From Verrucomicrobiia bacterium DG1235 (GTDB lineage: Bacteria > Verrucomicrobiota > Verrucomicrobiia > Opitutales > Opitutaceae), in NCBI GenBank assembly GCA_000155695.1, contig DS990592.1:5450227-5514226 (forward strand): a stretch of 64,000 bases of DNA, given 5' to 3'. Below, in pieces: positions 9,399 through 18,090 of the stretch. The position numbers and the translations under genes were made by a program. The notes beneath the pieces were generated by a model, which worked only from the letters and a program-made list of their open reading frames with translations, had not been told where the DNA came from and searched no databases. The stretch's first letter is position 1. Each line of letters starts with the position of its first letter.

Positions 9399-10937
9399 AT
9401 GAAGTCCTTTTACATCACTACCGCTATCGACTACGCGAACGGCTCCCCGCACCTCGGGCACGCCTACGAAAAGGTGCTGACCGACGTGGTCGCCCGCTTC
9501 CGCCGCCTGATGGGGGACGAGGTCTATTTTCTCACTGGAATCGATGAGCACGGGCAGAAGGTGCAGCAGTCTGCGGCCAAGCGCGGCATCGAGCCGATCG
9601 AGCTATGCGACGAGGCTGCGGGGCAGTTTCAGGAGCTTTGCGAGAGCCTTGAGATCTCCAATGACGATTTCATCCGCACGACTGAGACACGCCATAAGGA
9701 CGTGGTGCGGAGCATTCTGCAGGATCTCTTTGATCGTGGTGAGATTTACAAAGCGGAGTACAAGGGCTTCTACAGCGCTCGCGCCGAGCAGTTTCTTCAA
9801 GAAAAGGACATGGTCGACGGAAAGTGGCCGGAGATCTTCGGCGAAGTGAACGAAATCACGGAGAGCAACTATTTCTTCAAGCTCAGCAAGTACCAGGATT
9901 GGCTCGTCGAGCACATCAAGACGCACGAGGATTTCATCTTCCCGCGTTTCCGCGCGAAGCAGGTTCTCGAATTTCTCAAGGAGCCAATAAACGATCTTTG
10001 TATTTCTCGTCCGAAGGAACGCCTCGAATGGGGTATTCCGCTTCCGTTTGACGAGGAATACGTGACCTACGTTTGGTTCGATGCGTTGGTGAACTACATC
10101 AGCGCGATCGGCTACGGCACTCCGGATTTCGAGAAGTATTGGCCCGTCAACTACCACGTAATTGGGAAGGACATTCTTGTTCCGCCGCATGCGGTCTATT
10201 GGCCAATCATGCTCAAGGCCATTGGCATTGAAATTCCGTCCAGTTTGCTGGTGCACGGGTGGTGGTCGATCAACGGCGAGAAGATGTCCAAGAGCACGGG
10301 CAACTTCATCGAGCCAAGCGAGTTCGTGAAGGAGTACAGCGTGGATGCTTTGCGCTATTTTCTGATACGCGAAATGAGCGTGGGACAGGACAGCGACTTT
10401 TCGGACGAGCTCTTCACGAATCGCTACAATAGCGACCTCGCCAACGATCTTGGCAATTTGCTCAATCGTGTCCTCACGATGACGCCGCGCTACTGTGGAG
10501 AGACTTTTCCCGCTCGCACGGTAAGCGAAGGTCCCGAGGAGGAACTTGAGGCTGCGTGGGCGGAGACCGAGAAAAAGGTGGTCGAGCTCTATGAGGAATT
10601 CCAGTTTCACAAGGGGCTAGAGCTTACGTTTAACTTCATACGTCAGATCAATCGTTATGCCGAGCAGCGTTCGCCGTGGCGGCTAGCCAAATCAGAGGAT
10701 CCTAAAGATAAGGAAATCGTTGCGACTTCGTTGTCGCTGATGGCCGAGGCCCTGCGCAGGGCAGTGGGCTTGCTTGAGCCTGTCATGCCAGCGACCACTA
10801 CTCGCGTGTATGAGCTTCTCGGATACGATGGATCGGCTTCTTGGCTCGAGCGGATTCAGGCTTCCGATGCTCTGACTGGCGCGAAGGTAGGAGAGAAAGT
10901 CATTCTTTTTCCTAAGCCCCAGCAAGAGAAGAAGTAG
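9399..10937 (+). CDS. metG: Methionyl-tRNA synthetase
   Basis: A 512-residue class I synthetase that charges tRNA-Met. It carries the HIGH signature as HLGH in GSPHLGHAYEKV, LTGIDEHGQK in the active site, and the KMSKS loop as GEKMSKSTGNF. An in-frame GTG at 9318 would add 27 residues, but MKSFYITTAIDYANGSP at 9399 is the usual family start. The connective-peptide knuckle reads FYSARAEQFLQ and lacks the zinc cysteines seen in many MetRS, so this is the zinc-less short form. There is no C-terminal tRNA-binding EMAP-like domain. Isochorismate synthase follows after 15 bp. Confidence 0.95.
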   Translation: MKSFYITTAIDYANGSPHLGHAYEKVLTDVVARFRRLMGDEVYFLTGIDEHGQKVQQSAAKRGIEPIELCDEAAGQFQELCESLEISNDDFIRTTETRHKDVVRSILQDLFDRGEIYKAEYKGFYSARAEQFLQEKDMVDGKWPEIFGEVNEITESNYFFKLSKYQDWLVEHIKTHEDFIFPRFRAKQVLEFLKEPINDLCISRPKERLEWGIPLPFDEEYVTYVWFDALVNYISAIGYGTPDFEKYWPVNYHVIGKDILVPPHAVYWPIMLKAIGIEIPSSLLVHGWWSINGEKMSKSTGNFIEPSEFVKEYSVDALRYFLIREMSVGQDSDFSDELFTNRYNSDLANDLGNLLNRVLTMTPRYCGETFPARTVSEGPEEELEAAWAETEKKVVELYEEFQFHKGLELTFNFIRQINRYAEQRSPWRLAKSEDPKDKEIVATSLSLMAEALRRAVGLLEPVMPATTTRVYELLGYDGSASWLERIQASDALTGAKVGEKVILFPKPQQEKK

Positions 10938-10952
10938 GGACTGCTCGAAACG

Positions 10953-12377
10953 GTGGATACCATTCAGTTAGACCCAACGCAGGCCAAGAGCTACGAAGCT
11001 CTCTATGCCTTCTTGCAAGGGTGTCAGTTCAAGGCGGTAGAGAAGGGACGCGCTCAATTGGTGAGTATCGCGGCGGCCTCTTCCGCTCTTGATCCTTTGG
11101 CTGTTTTGGAATCGATCTACGAGGACCGTCAGCAGCATTTCTATGTGGAGCGTAAGCGCGACGATGTTGCGATCGCTGGGGCGGAGAATGCTATCAGCTA
11201 CTCTCCTGAAAGCTGTACCCGTTTCAAATCGGTCAGGGATTGGATTGAAGACACACTAGACAACACCATTGCGGTAGGTGACCCGAATCTGCCGTTTTTT
11301 GGTCCTACCTTTTTTTGCGGTTTCAGCTTTTTCGAAAAGGTAGACGAGGATGCTTCGTTTCCTGCGTCTACGGTTTTCGTGCCACGTTGGCAGGTGGCAG
11401 TGACCGGAGGACGTTGCGTGGCGATTGCCAATGCGACTATTGCCGATGGCGATGACGTGGAGGCAGTTGCCAAGCGTATCTGGAACGCGAATACGAAGTT
11501 TAGAACATTCGACTATTCGGACGAAGAAGAACGATCCAAGCGGGAGCGTTTAAAGGTTCTTGAGACGACGGAATGTGGCGGGGATTCCGTTTTTAAGGAA
11601 TCTGTCGCGGCCGCATTGGAAAGGATTTCGGCGGGCGAATTCGAGAAGATCGTTCTAGCTCGAGCTCTTGATTTGAGGGCGGATCAATCGTTTCATCCGC
11701 TTGAGATTCTGAACACGCTTCGCGAGCGTTATGAAGATTGCTATGCGTTCTCGATAGCCAACGGAAAGGGGCAGAGCTTCATCGGGGCGAGCCCGGAGCG
11801 GCTTGTATCCGTGTCAAAAGGACGAGTGAACGTGGACGTGCTGGCTGGCACTGCTTCTCGAGGGAAGACCGCATCGGAAGATGCTCGGCTCGGTGCAGGC
11901 TTGCTTGAGAGCGAGAAGGATCGTCGAGAGCATCAAATCGTCTATGAGTCGGTTTGCCGCCGCTTGAGTGATTTGGGCCTGATCGTAAAAGGAGAGTGTT
12001 TGCCTTCATTGAAAAAACTACAGAATGTGCAGCATCTCTTCGTTGATGTTGAGGCGGAATTGGTGAACGGTATCCATCTTCTCGATATGGTCACTGCTCT
12101 GCATCCTACGCCAGCAGTTGGAGGGACTCCACGTGAAGCGGCGGTGCCGCGTATTCGCGAGCTTGAGCGATTTGATCGCGGACTGTATGCGGGGCCGATT
12201 GGATGGATCAATGCCAAGGGAGAGGGAGAGTTTTTGGTAGGCATCCGCTCTGCGCTAGTAGATGGGGAAAAGGCTCGTCTGTATGCGGGAGTTGGCATCG
12301 TCGAGGGATCCGTTCCAGAGCGAGAGTACGTTGAAACGAACTTGAAGTTTCAGGCTCTTAAAGAGAATTTGCTTTGA
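10953..12377 (+). CDS. menF: Isochorismate synthase
   Basis: A 474-residue chorismate-binding enzyme that turns chorismate into isochorismate. The C-terminal half carries the family blocks: FEKIVLARALDLRA, SFIGASPERLVSV, the Gly-rich LAGTASRG, HPTPAVGGTPREAA and a final GVGIVEGSVPE. The next gene is menD, one base after the stop, so the product feeds menaquinone synthesis rather than a siderophore pathway. The start is GTG at 10953. The first ~180 residues are divergent, as is normal for this family. Confidence 0.9.
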   Translation: MDTIQLDPTQAKSYEALYAFLQGCQFKAVEKGRAQLVSIAAASSALDPLAVLESIYEDRQQHFYVERKRDDVAIAGAENAISYSPESCTRFKSVRDWIEDTLDNTIAVGDPNLPFFGPTFFCGFSFFEKVDEDASFPASTVFVPRWQVAVTGGRCVAIANATIADGDDVEAVAKRIWNANTKFRTFDYSDEEERSKRERLKVLETTECGGDSVFKESVAAALERISAGEFEKIVLARALDLRADQSFHPLEILNTLRERYEDCYAFSIANGKGQSFIGASPERLVSVSKGRVNVDVLAGTASRGKTASEDARLGAGLLESEKDRREHQIVYESVCRRLSDLGLIVKGECLPSLKKLQNVQHLFVDVEAELVNGIHLLDMVTALHPTPAVGGTPREAAVPRIRELERFDRGLYAGPIGWINAKGEGEFLVGIRSALVDGEKARLYAGVGIVEGSVPEREYVETNLKFQALKENLL

Positions 12378-12378
12378 T

Positions 12379-14104
12379 ATGCCGTACAATTGGGCAAATG
12401 CGAACGAGCTTTGGGCGGACGTGCTGGTCGAGACGCTGCGTCGCAAGGGCGTCGACTATGCGATCACTTGTCCGGGGTCGAGGAGTTCGCCTCTGACATT
12501 TGCCTTCGCCCGAAATGAGGCGATCGAGGCAATTCCGATTCTTGATGAGCGTTCCGCCGCGTTTTTCGCTCTGGGCTTGGCGAAGCGGACGGGAAAGCCG
12601 GTGGCCTTGGTATGCACCTCCGGTTCGGCGGTGGCCAATTTTTTCCCAGCGATTGTAGAAGCCAGTGAAAGTGGCGCTCCCATAATTGTTTTGACTGCGG
12701 ATCGTCCACCGGAGCTTCGCGATTGTTCTGCAGGGCAGACGATTGACCAGGTGAAGTTTTTTGGTGGATACGTTCGCAAACAAGTTGAGCTGGCGGTACC
12801 TGAGGCGTCTGTGGCGATGCTGAGGTATTTGCGGCAGGCAGTTTCGCACTGCACGAATCTGGCGATTGCGCCGGATCGTGGACCTGTGCACTTGAATGTA
12901 CCTTTTCGCGATCCGCTCATACCAGTGGCGGTCGATGGTTTTGCGTCTCCGTTTGACGAGGAGAGCTACGAGGCGTTTTTTGCGCACTTGGAGTCGACCG
13001 ATAGCTTGCCTTTGATTCAGGCGCAGCTTCCGAAGACTCTTTTGAAAGTAGAGCGAGGTTTGATCCTTGTGGGCCCTTGTTCTCCCGTGAATGAAGACGC
13101 TTGGTGCGAGAATGTCGCGAGTTTGGCGAACTCCTTGGGTTGGCCTGTTTTGGCAGATGCCTTGAATCCCGCTCGTTCGAATTGCTCTGACTTTGAGTCA
13201 TTGGTGAGTGGATACGAGTACATATTGAGAAGCGAGGCTCTGAAAGAGGAGCTCGCTCCGGAGCATGTACTTGTGGTTGGGTCGCTGCCTACGAGCAAAG
13301 AGCTTCGGGCTTGGATTGGTAAAGGGGATGTTTCGATGACGTTCTTGTCTGATCGACCTGTGAATACTGACGCTACGCAGTCACGGGCGAATCATGTGTA
13401 TGCGGATTTTGAATTCGGGGGAGTATTAGTTGGGGAAGGGAACTCTCAGGATTATTGCAGGCGATGGTTGGGCCTGGATGCAGATGTGTCAGCCGAACTT
13501 GATAAGCGTTTCGAATCCATGGAGGAGTTTTTTGAGGGCAAGGTGTCTTGGATGCTGTCGCAGGCCTTGCCGGAATGGTCGGCTCTCTGCGTTTCCAATA
13601 GCATGCCTCCGCGTGATATGGAGTTCTATTTCGGAAAGCGTGAAGGATCCGTTTCTGTGTACAGCTCGCGTGGGGCGAACGGGATTGATGGGATTCTTTC
13701 TACTGCGATGGGGGTCGCTCACGAAGGCGAGCCGACTTATCTGCTGACGGGAGATCTCGCGCTCCTTCACGATACGAACGGCGCCTTGATCTCGAAGCAA
13801 CTGAAAGAAGCCTGACGATTGTGCTGGTGAACATGCGGGGGGCGGGATTTTCGAGATGTTGCCGGTATCGGAGTTCGAGGATGTATTCGAAAAACATTAC
13901 GGTACGGACCAGCAGGTGGATTTCTCGGATTGGGCAAAAACCTACGGAATCTCTTACGAGTTGATGAGTTCCTGGGATGATTTCTCGGCTAAGCTTACAG
14001 AGCCGTCTCAAGGTGCGCGTATTCTGGAAATCGCTACAGATCGCAAGCGAGACGCGACTATGCGGAAGCAATGGTTCGCGGAGATTGCGAAGCTGCTTAA
14101 ATAG
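12379..14104 (+). pseudogene. menD: menD (SEPHCHC synthase) with two single-base frameshifts
   Basis: The gene encodes the thiamine-diphosphate enzyme joining isochorismate and 2-oxoglutarate in menaquinone synthesis. The first frame (12379-13815, 478 aa) contains the N-terminal TCPGSRSSPLTFAFA block and the ThDP segment LLTGDLALLHDTNGA, then hits a stop after SKQLKEA. The next frame supplies SLTIVLVNMRG for about 30 bp, and a third frame supplies IFEMLPVSEFEDVFEKH through to the stop at 14104. One extra A near 13807-13810 and one extra G in the six-G run 13837-13842 would restore a normal 575-residue MenD containing RGGGIFEMLP. It is either a recent pseudogene or two sequencing errors. The stop overlaps the convergent ppx stop by 8 bp. 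Confidence 0.9.
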
Positions 14105-15041
14105 CAACCAGTCGACCGTGGGTGAGGAGAGTGGTCGCGACTCCGAAGCGAAGATTGTATTCGGAGAAATAGAGTCGCTCGCAGCCAAGGTGTTTGAGGG
14201 ATTCCTCGAGGGTGATCATGGCAGTAGGAAAAATGTCTGCACGGCTTTCGGGAATTCCGTATTGCTGGACGCGTTCGATAAGCGGTAGCGAACAAAGGTG
14301 GTGTGCGATGCGGGTGAACTCTGAGATGGAGAGTCCGTTTATGAGTTGGGAACCGGTGAGAGATTCCGATAGGTGTTTGGCGGCTCCGCCAGTGAGGACC
14401 GCGATTTCGCTAGGGCTAGAGTTTTTGGGGAATTGGGAGACGCTCCAATGTTCTTGAACATAGCGGGCGATACGGGCGCGGTTGGCTGGCGTGAGGGGCT
14501 CGGTTCGGTCTGTGAGGAGCAGAGATGCGAGGCGGACGGATCCGAGTTGGAGGCTTTCCGCGTTTAGGAGTTTGTGATTGGAAAACTGGATACATTCGAG
14601 GCTGCCGCCTCCGAGATCGAGCAGGGAGTAGGAGTCGAGTTGAGAGAGGGCGGGGTCGCACTTGAGGGCGAGTCCTATGTAGGCGGCTTCTTCGTCGCCC
14701 GAGAGGATGCGCAGTTCGTGGCCGCAGGCTTTTTCGACGGCGTTGACGAAGGCTTGCTTGTTGGAAGAATCTCGAACGGCAGAAGTGGCGACTATGCAGA
14801 TAGCGTTGCAATTGCTTGCGGCTTGGGCGAGACGGGCGATCGCTGCAGATCCGCGGGCTATGGCGTCGGCGTCGATGGTGGGCGGTTGGCCTGTCATGCC
14901 TTCTCCGATACGAGTTTCCTCGACGATGAATTCGACTTTTTCGGCCGGAACTTTTGATCCGGGTTTTGCGATGAGCAGTTTGATGGTGTTGCTGCCGACG
15001 TCGATGACTCCGACAGTTTCGGGACTAGAGCTCGTAGCCAT
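14097..15041 (-). CDS. Ppx/GppA-family phosphatase
   Basis: A 314-residue member of the exopolyphosphatase / guanosine-pentaphosphatase family (ASKHA fold). The first phosphate loop is GVIDVGSNTIKLLI and the second is LLDLGGGSLE; the conserved ATSAVRDS and LSGDEEAAYIGL segments are also present. It has only the ~310-residue catalytic core and lacks the extra C-terminal helical domains of E. coli Ppx. Polyphosphate or pppGpp hydrolysis cannot be told apart from sequence alone. Its start overlaps the 3' end of rsmI by 17 bp, so the two are translationally coupled. Confidence 0.88.
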   Translation of the reverse strand: MATSSSPETVGVIDVGSNTIKLLIAKPGSKVPAEKVEFIVEETRIGEGMTGQPPTIDADAIARGSAAIARLAQAASNCNAICIVATSAVRDSSNKQAFVNAVEKACGHELRILSGDEEAAYIGLALKCDPALSQLDSYSLLDLGGGSLECIQFSNHKLLNAESLQLGSVRLASLLLTDRTEPLTPANRARIARYVQEHWSVSQFPKNSSPSEIAVLTGGAAKHLSESLTGSQLINGLSISEFTRIAHHLCSLPLIERVQQYGIPESRADIFPTAMITLEESLKHLGCERLYFSEYNLRFGVATTLLTHGRLVAI

Positions 15042-15741
15042 TGGGAGCGATGAGAACGACGAACTCGCCTTTTTTGCTGGAGGCTGCCATCTGCTCGCGG
15101 ATTTTTGAGATCGGACCGGAGCGGATGGTCTCGAATTTTTTGGTGATTTCCCGGCCGATACAGACGACCCGATCTGGACCGAGCACGTCTTCCAGTTCAG
15201 CGGTCATTTTCTCGATGCGGTGTGTTGATTCGTAGAGGGCGATGGTGTGTTTGAAATCTCGATACTCTTCGAAAAAGCGTCTTCGAGCGGCGGATTTAGG
15301 AGCGAGGAATCCGGCGAAGAAAAAGGCGTCTGTAGGGAGTCCGCTGACGGAAAGCAGCGAGGTAAGGGCGCAGGCTCCGGGGACGGGGACGACGGGGAGG
15401 CCGAGGCGCTGGCATTCGCGGGCGGCTCGAAATCCTGGGTCTGAAATGCCGGGAGTGCCCGCGTCAGAGACGAGCGCTACGGATTTGCCTGCTTGCAGCT
15501 TCGCTACGATGGTATCGGCGGCGCGTTTCTCGTTGTGGTCGTGGTAGGCGAAGAGGGGGCGCCGGATCTCGAGGCGAGTGAGCATGGCGCCGGTGGTGCG
15601 GGTATCCTCGCAGGCAATGGAATCGACCTTTGAGAGGATGGAGAGGGCGCGCTGCGAGAGATCGGCAAGGTTGCCGATGGGCGTGGCAACGACGTAGAGG
15701 TGGCCCGCTTCGGGAGTGAGTGAGGGATTGTCGCTAGACAT
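15025..15741 (-). CDS. rsmI: 16S rRNA (cytidine-1402-2'-O)-methyltransferase
   Basis: A 238-residue tetrapyrrole-methylase-fold enzyme that 2'-O-methylates C1402 in the decoding site of 16S rRNA. The signatures are VVATPIGNLADLSQRAL, CEDTRTTGAML, LVSDAGTPGISDPGF and VPGACALTSLLSVSGLP. The C-terminal part (ALYESTHRIEKM) is also typical. The length is slightly shorter than E. coli RsmI (286 aa), consistent with the core-only form. ppx overlaps its 3' end. Confidence 0.94.
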   Translation of the reverse strand: MSSDNPSLTPEAGHLYVVATPIGNLADLSQRALSILSKVDSIACEDTRTTGAMLTRLEIRRPLFAYHDHNEKRAADTIVAKLQAGKSVALVSDAGTPGISDPGFRAARECQRLGLPVVPVPGACALTSLLSVSGLPTDAFFFAGFLAPKSAARRRFFEEYRDFKHTIALYESTHRIEKMTAELEDVLGPDRVVCIGREITKKFETIRSGPISKIREQMAASSKKGEFVVLIAPNGYEL

Positions 15742-15785
15742 TCGCTAGCGCGTATTGCGAGCTAGGTGGTGAGTGCAGGAAGCGG

Positions 15786-15935
15786 TTAGTTGCTTCCCAT
15801 ACCGGGAACTCCGCCCTCCCAGTCCTTTGGACGGCTCCAAGGAATGGTGGATTCGTCTGGATCGGCGCAGCCGGTGACGAAGAAGAGAGTCGAGATGCTC
15901 GCGATGGCGAGGACAAGGGAGATGAACTTTTTCAT
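15786..15935 (-). CDS. 49-residue lipoprotein
   Basis: A short gene read directly from the sequence. It starts with MKKFISLVLAIASIS, has a lipobox-like FFVTGC (Cys at residue 23), and has a mature tail of about 26 residues containing STIPWSRPKDWEGG and ending in GMGSN. The signal peptide, lipobox and well-placed ATG make it a credible small lipoprotein. It lies 11 bp after the coiled-coil gene 15947-16696 on the same strand and 44 bp before rsmI. The function is unknown. The tail, rich in Trp, Pro and Gly, has no motif I can assign. Confidence 0.7.
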   Translation of the reverse strand: MKKFISLVLAIASISTLFFVTGCADPDESTIPWSRPKDWEGGVPGMGSN

Positions 15936-15946
15936 GGTTTGTAAGG

Positions 15947-16696
15947 TCAGTTTAGGCTCGAGACCGAGTCCCCTATTTGCGGGGTTTTGATGAGTGACTC
16001 TGGCAGAACTCGGGCGATGCTCAAGTTTTCCTTCACTTCGGTTACCTGTATTTTGGCAATAGGTGTGTCAGCGTGTTGGATATAAAGTTCATTTTGGAGC
16101 CGGACCCCGTCGTTGTAGCCGATGTCGAGGACCACGAATGAGGCGCCTTTGCCGACGGTCAGGATACTTCCTTTTAGGCTGGGATCGGTCGCGATGGCTG
16201 TGGGAAGAGAGCGGGCAAGCTCTTGAGGGGCTCGGGTTTGCTGAAGCTCGAGGATCTGCCGTTCAAGGTCCTCGATTTGGATTTCGTAGCTGGCGATTTC
16301 GTCTTGCGGCACGCTGGTGGCCTTGAGGACGTTGAGCTCCTGGGTGAGGCGTCCGTTCTCTTTCTGCAATTGGCGTTCGGCAAGTTCCTGGGCTTTCTGC
16401 TCGTCGAGGAGGCGCTTGTTTTCCCGCTGGATCTGCATGAGTTGGTTGTTGGCGAGGGTGGCGTCCGCGGTGAGTTTCTTGAGAACGCTCTCTCGCGATG
16501 CGAGGGTTTCGGCTTGGGAGTCGCGTTCTTTTTGAAGGGCGTCGGCTCTGGCTCTCTCTTGGCGAAGGCTGGCGTTGGCGGATTGGAGATCGGTGTCGAA
16601 GGTCTGGTATTCCGATTTATGCTGGAAGTAGAACACGCCGGACGCGATGGCTCCGATGAGGGCCAGGGCTTGTAGAATGCGGTTCGCGACTTTCAT
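15947..16696 (-). CDS. Membrane-anchored coiled-coil protein
   Basis: A 249-residue protein with one N-terminal transmembrane segment (ILQALALIGAIASGVFYF). A long heptad-rich coiled coil follows, about residues 30-155 and dense in Gln, Glu, Leu and Lys. The C-terminal ~90 residues form a compact beta-rich domain (GSILTVGKGASFVVLDIGYN, then IAKIQVTEVKENLSIARVLP). The overall plan recalls MreC-like or other periplasmic scaffold proteins, but no specific family is claimed. It lies in a run with cmk, plsC and a small lipoprotein. A structural role at the envelope is an inference. Confidence 0.75.
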   Translation of the reverse strand: MKVANRILQALALIGAIASGVFYFQHKSEYQTFDTDLQSANASLRQERARADALQKERDSQAETLASRESVLKKLTADATLANNQLMQIQRENKRLLDEQKAQELAERQLQKENGRLTQELNVLKATSVPQDEIASYEIQIEDLERQILELQQTRAPQELARSLPTAIATDPSLKGSILTVGKGASFVVLDIGYNDGVRLQNELYIQHADTPIAKIQVTEVKENLSIARVLPESLIKTPQIGDSVSSLN

Positions 16697-16765
16697 GAGT
16701 TTACTCTAATTAAAAGCGCTAAGCTAATGCGACCCGACGCGACTTAAAGAATTTTCTGCAGGCGA

Positions 16766-17419
16766 CTAGAGGGCGAGCGCTCTGGGTCGGGTAAGTTTGG
16801 CGATCTCTTCCATGATGCGGTTGGCGACGATTTGGTAGCGTTCTTTGCCAGCTTCGCGCCCCGGGTCGTAGGCCGAGGGAGGGAGGGGAGAGCCGTAGCG
16901 CATGTGTACGCTGAGGTCGAAGTTTGGCAGGGCTTTGCCCTTGGAGAGGACTTTGGAGGAATTGAAAATGCGGCAGGGGATGACGGTGGCCTGCGATTTG
17001 GCGGCGATGAGTCCGATGCCCGGTTTGGCTGTTTGGAGCTTGCCGTCCGGGCTGCGGGTGCCTTCGGGGAAGAGCGAGAGCAGGCCGCCGTTTTTGAGGG
17101 TGGAAAGGGTGGCTTTCATGGCCTTGATGTCGGAGTCGCCGTCGCGGTCGACGGGAATTGTGCCGACGGAGTCGAGCCACCAGCTGGCCCCTTTGTTGAA
17201 CCAAAGGGTTTTGCGGGCGAAGAAGTTGATGGGGCGTGGCAAGAGGCAACCGATAAGCGGGGGATCGAAGTGGCTGGCGTGGTTGACTGCGAGGATGACG
17301 GGGCCGTGTCTCGGCACGTTTTTCATGCCTTCGACCTCGCCGATCAGAAGCTGCTTAAGAACGCCGGCTGCAAAGGTTTTGCTGGCGTGGTAGATGGTGG
17401 GCGAGTAGGAGGCTGGCAT
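16766..17419 (-). CDS. plsC: 1-acyl-sn-glycerol-3-phosphate acyltransferase
   Basis: A 217-residue PlsC-type acyltransferase that forms phosphatidic acid from lysophosphatidic acid at the inner membrane. The catalytic HX4D box is NHASHFD, and the acceptor-binding block is LFPEGTRSPDG. Basic hydrophobic stretches near the N-terminus suit a peripheral membrane protein. It begins 2 bp after the cmk stop, in a tight run tyrA-aroA-cmk-plsC. Substrate chain preference cannot be read from the sequence. Confidence 0.88.
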   Translation of the reverse strand: MPASYSPTIYHASKTFAAGVLKQLLIGEVEGMKNVPRHGPVILAVNHASHFDPPLIGCLLPRPINFFARKTLWFNKGASWWLDSVGTIPVDRDGDSDIKAMKATLSTLKNGGLLSLFPEGTRSPDGKLQTAKPGIGLIAAKSQATVIPCRIFNSSKVLSKGKALPNFDLSVHMRYGSPLPPSAYDPGREAGKERYQIVANRIMEEIAKLTRPRALAL

Positions 17420-17421
17420 GT

Positions 17422-18090
17422 CTATTGCGCTTGAACTTCGGATACGAGTTGAGAGACGTGTTCGACGACTTCTTCAAGGGTGAGTTCCGAGGAGTCGACG
17501 AGGGTGGCGCCTTCGGGGACGGAGAGTGGAGCTGTCTTGCGGTTTTCGTCCATGGCGTCGCGTTTTTCAATGCTGTCGGTAAGGCCTTCTGCGGCGCGAC
17601 GAGCGGCGCGTTTGGCGGGGTCTGCGTAAAGATATAGGCGGAGATCGGCGTCGGGGAAGATAACGGATCCTATGTCGCGGCCTTCCATGACTAGTCCGGC
17701 GAAGCCTTTTTCGCGAGCGATGCGGGCTTGGTTGCGCTGGTAGTCGAGGAGGAATTTTCGCAGCTCGGGAATGGCTGCGTAGTGGGATACGTTTGCGTTG
17801 ACTTTTTCCGAGCGGATGGACGAGTCGGGTATCCAGTCGTTGACTACGATGGATGCGGAGGTGCCGTCGATATGGGTGCCAAGTTTTAGGGAGGAGAGCC
17901 AATTGTTGAGGGCAGGGCCTGCTTCGGCGGGCACTTTAGCTTCGAGGAGCTTGACAGTGGTGGCTCGGTAGAAGGAACCTGTGTCCACGTGCATGAGGTT
18001 AAAGTGTTTGCTTAGAGCTCGCGAGGTGGAGCTTTTACCGGCAGCTGCGCCGCCGTCTATGGCGACGATGATAAAATCTTTTTTAGGCAT
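17422..18090 (-). CDS. cmk: Cytidylate kinase
   Basis: A 222-residue P-loop NMP kinase phosphorylating CMP/dCMP. The Walker A loop is IDGGAAAGKSSTS; the substrate-binding block is MHVDTGSFYRATT; the central RDIGSVIFPDADLRLYL is diagnostic of Cmk; and the lid contains a conserved Arg-rich stretch (KRAARRAAEG). It overlaps the aroA 3' end by 8 bp. aroA-cmk adjacency is common in bacteria, supporting the call. Confidence 0.95.
   Translation of the reverse strand: MPKKDFIIVAIDGGAAAGKSSTSRALSKHFNLMHVDTGSFYRATTVKLLEAKVPAEAGPALNNWLSSLKLGTHIDGTSASIVVNDWIPDSSIRSEKVNANVSHYAAIPELRKFLLDYQRNQARIAREKGFAGLVMEGRDIGSVIFPDADLRLYLYADPAKRAARRAAEGLTDSIEKRDAMDENRKTAPLSVPEGATLVDSSELTLEEVVEHVSQLVSEVQAQ

Noticed and set aside
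9603..10610. 335-residue minus-strand open frame opposite metG
   Set aside because: metG on the plus strand has all signatures; the antisense frame shows no domain or signal.
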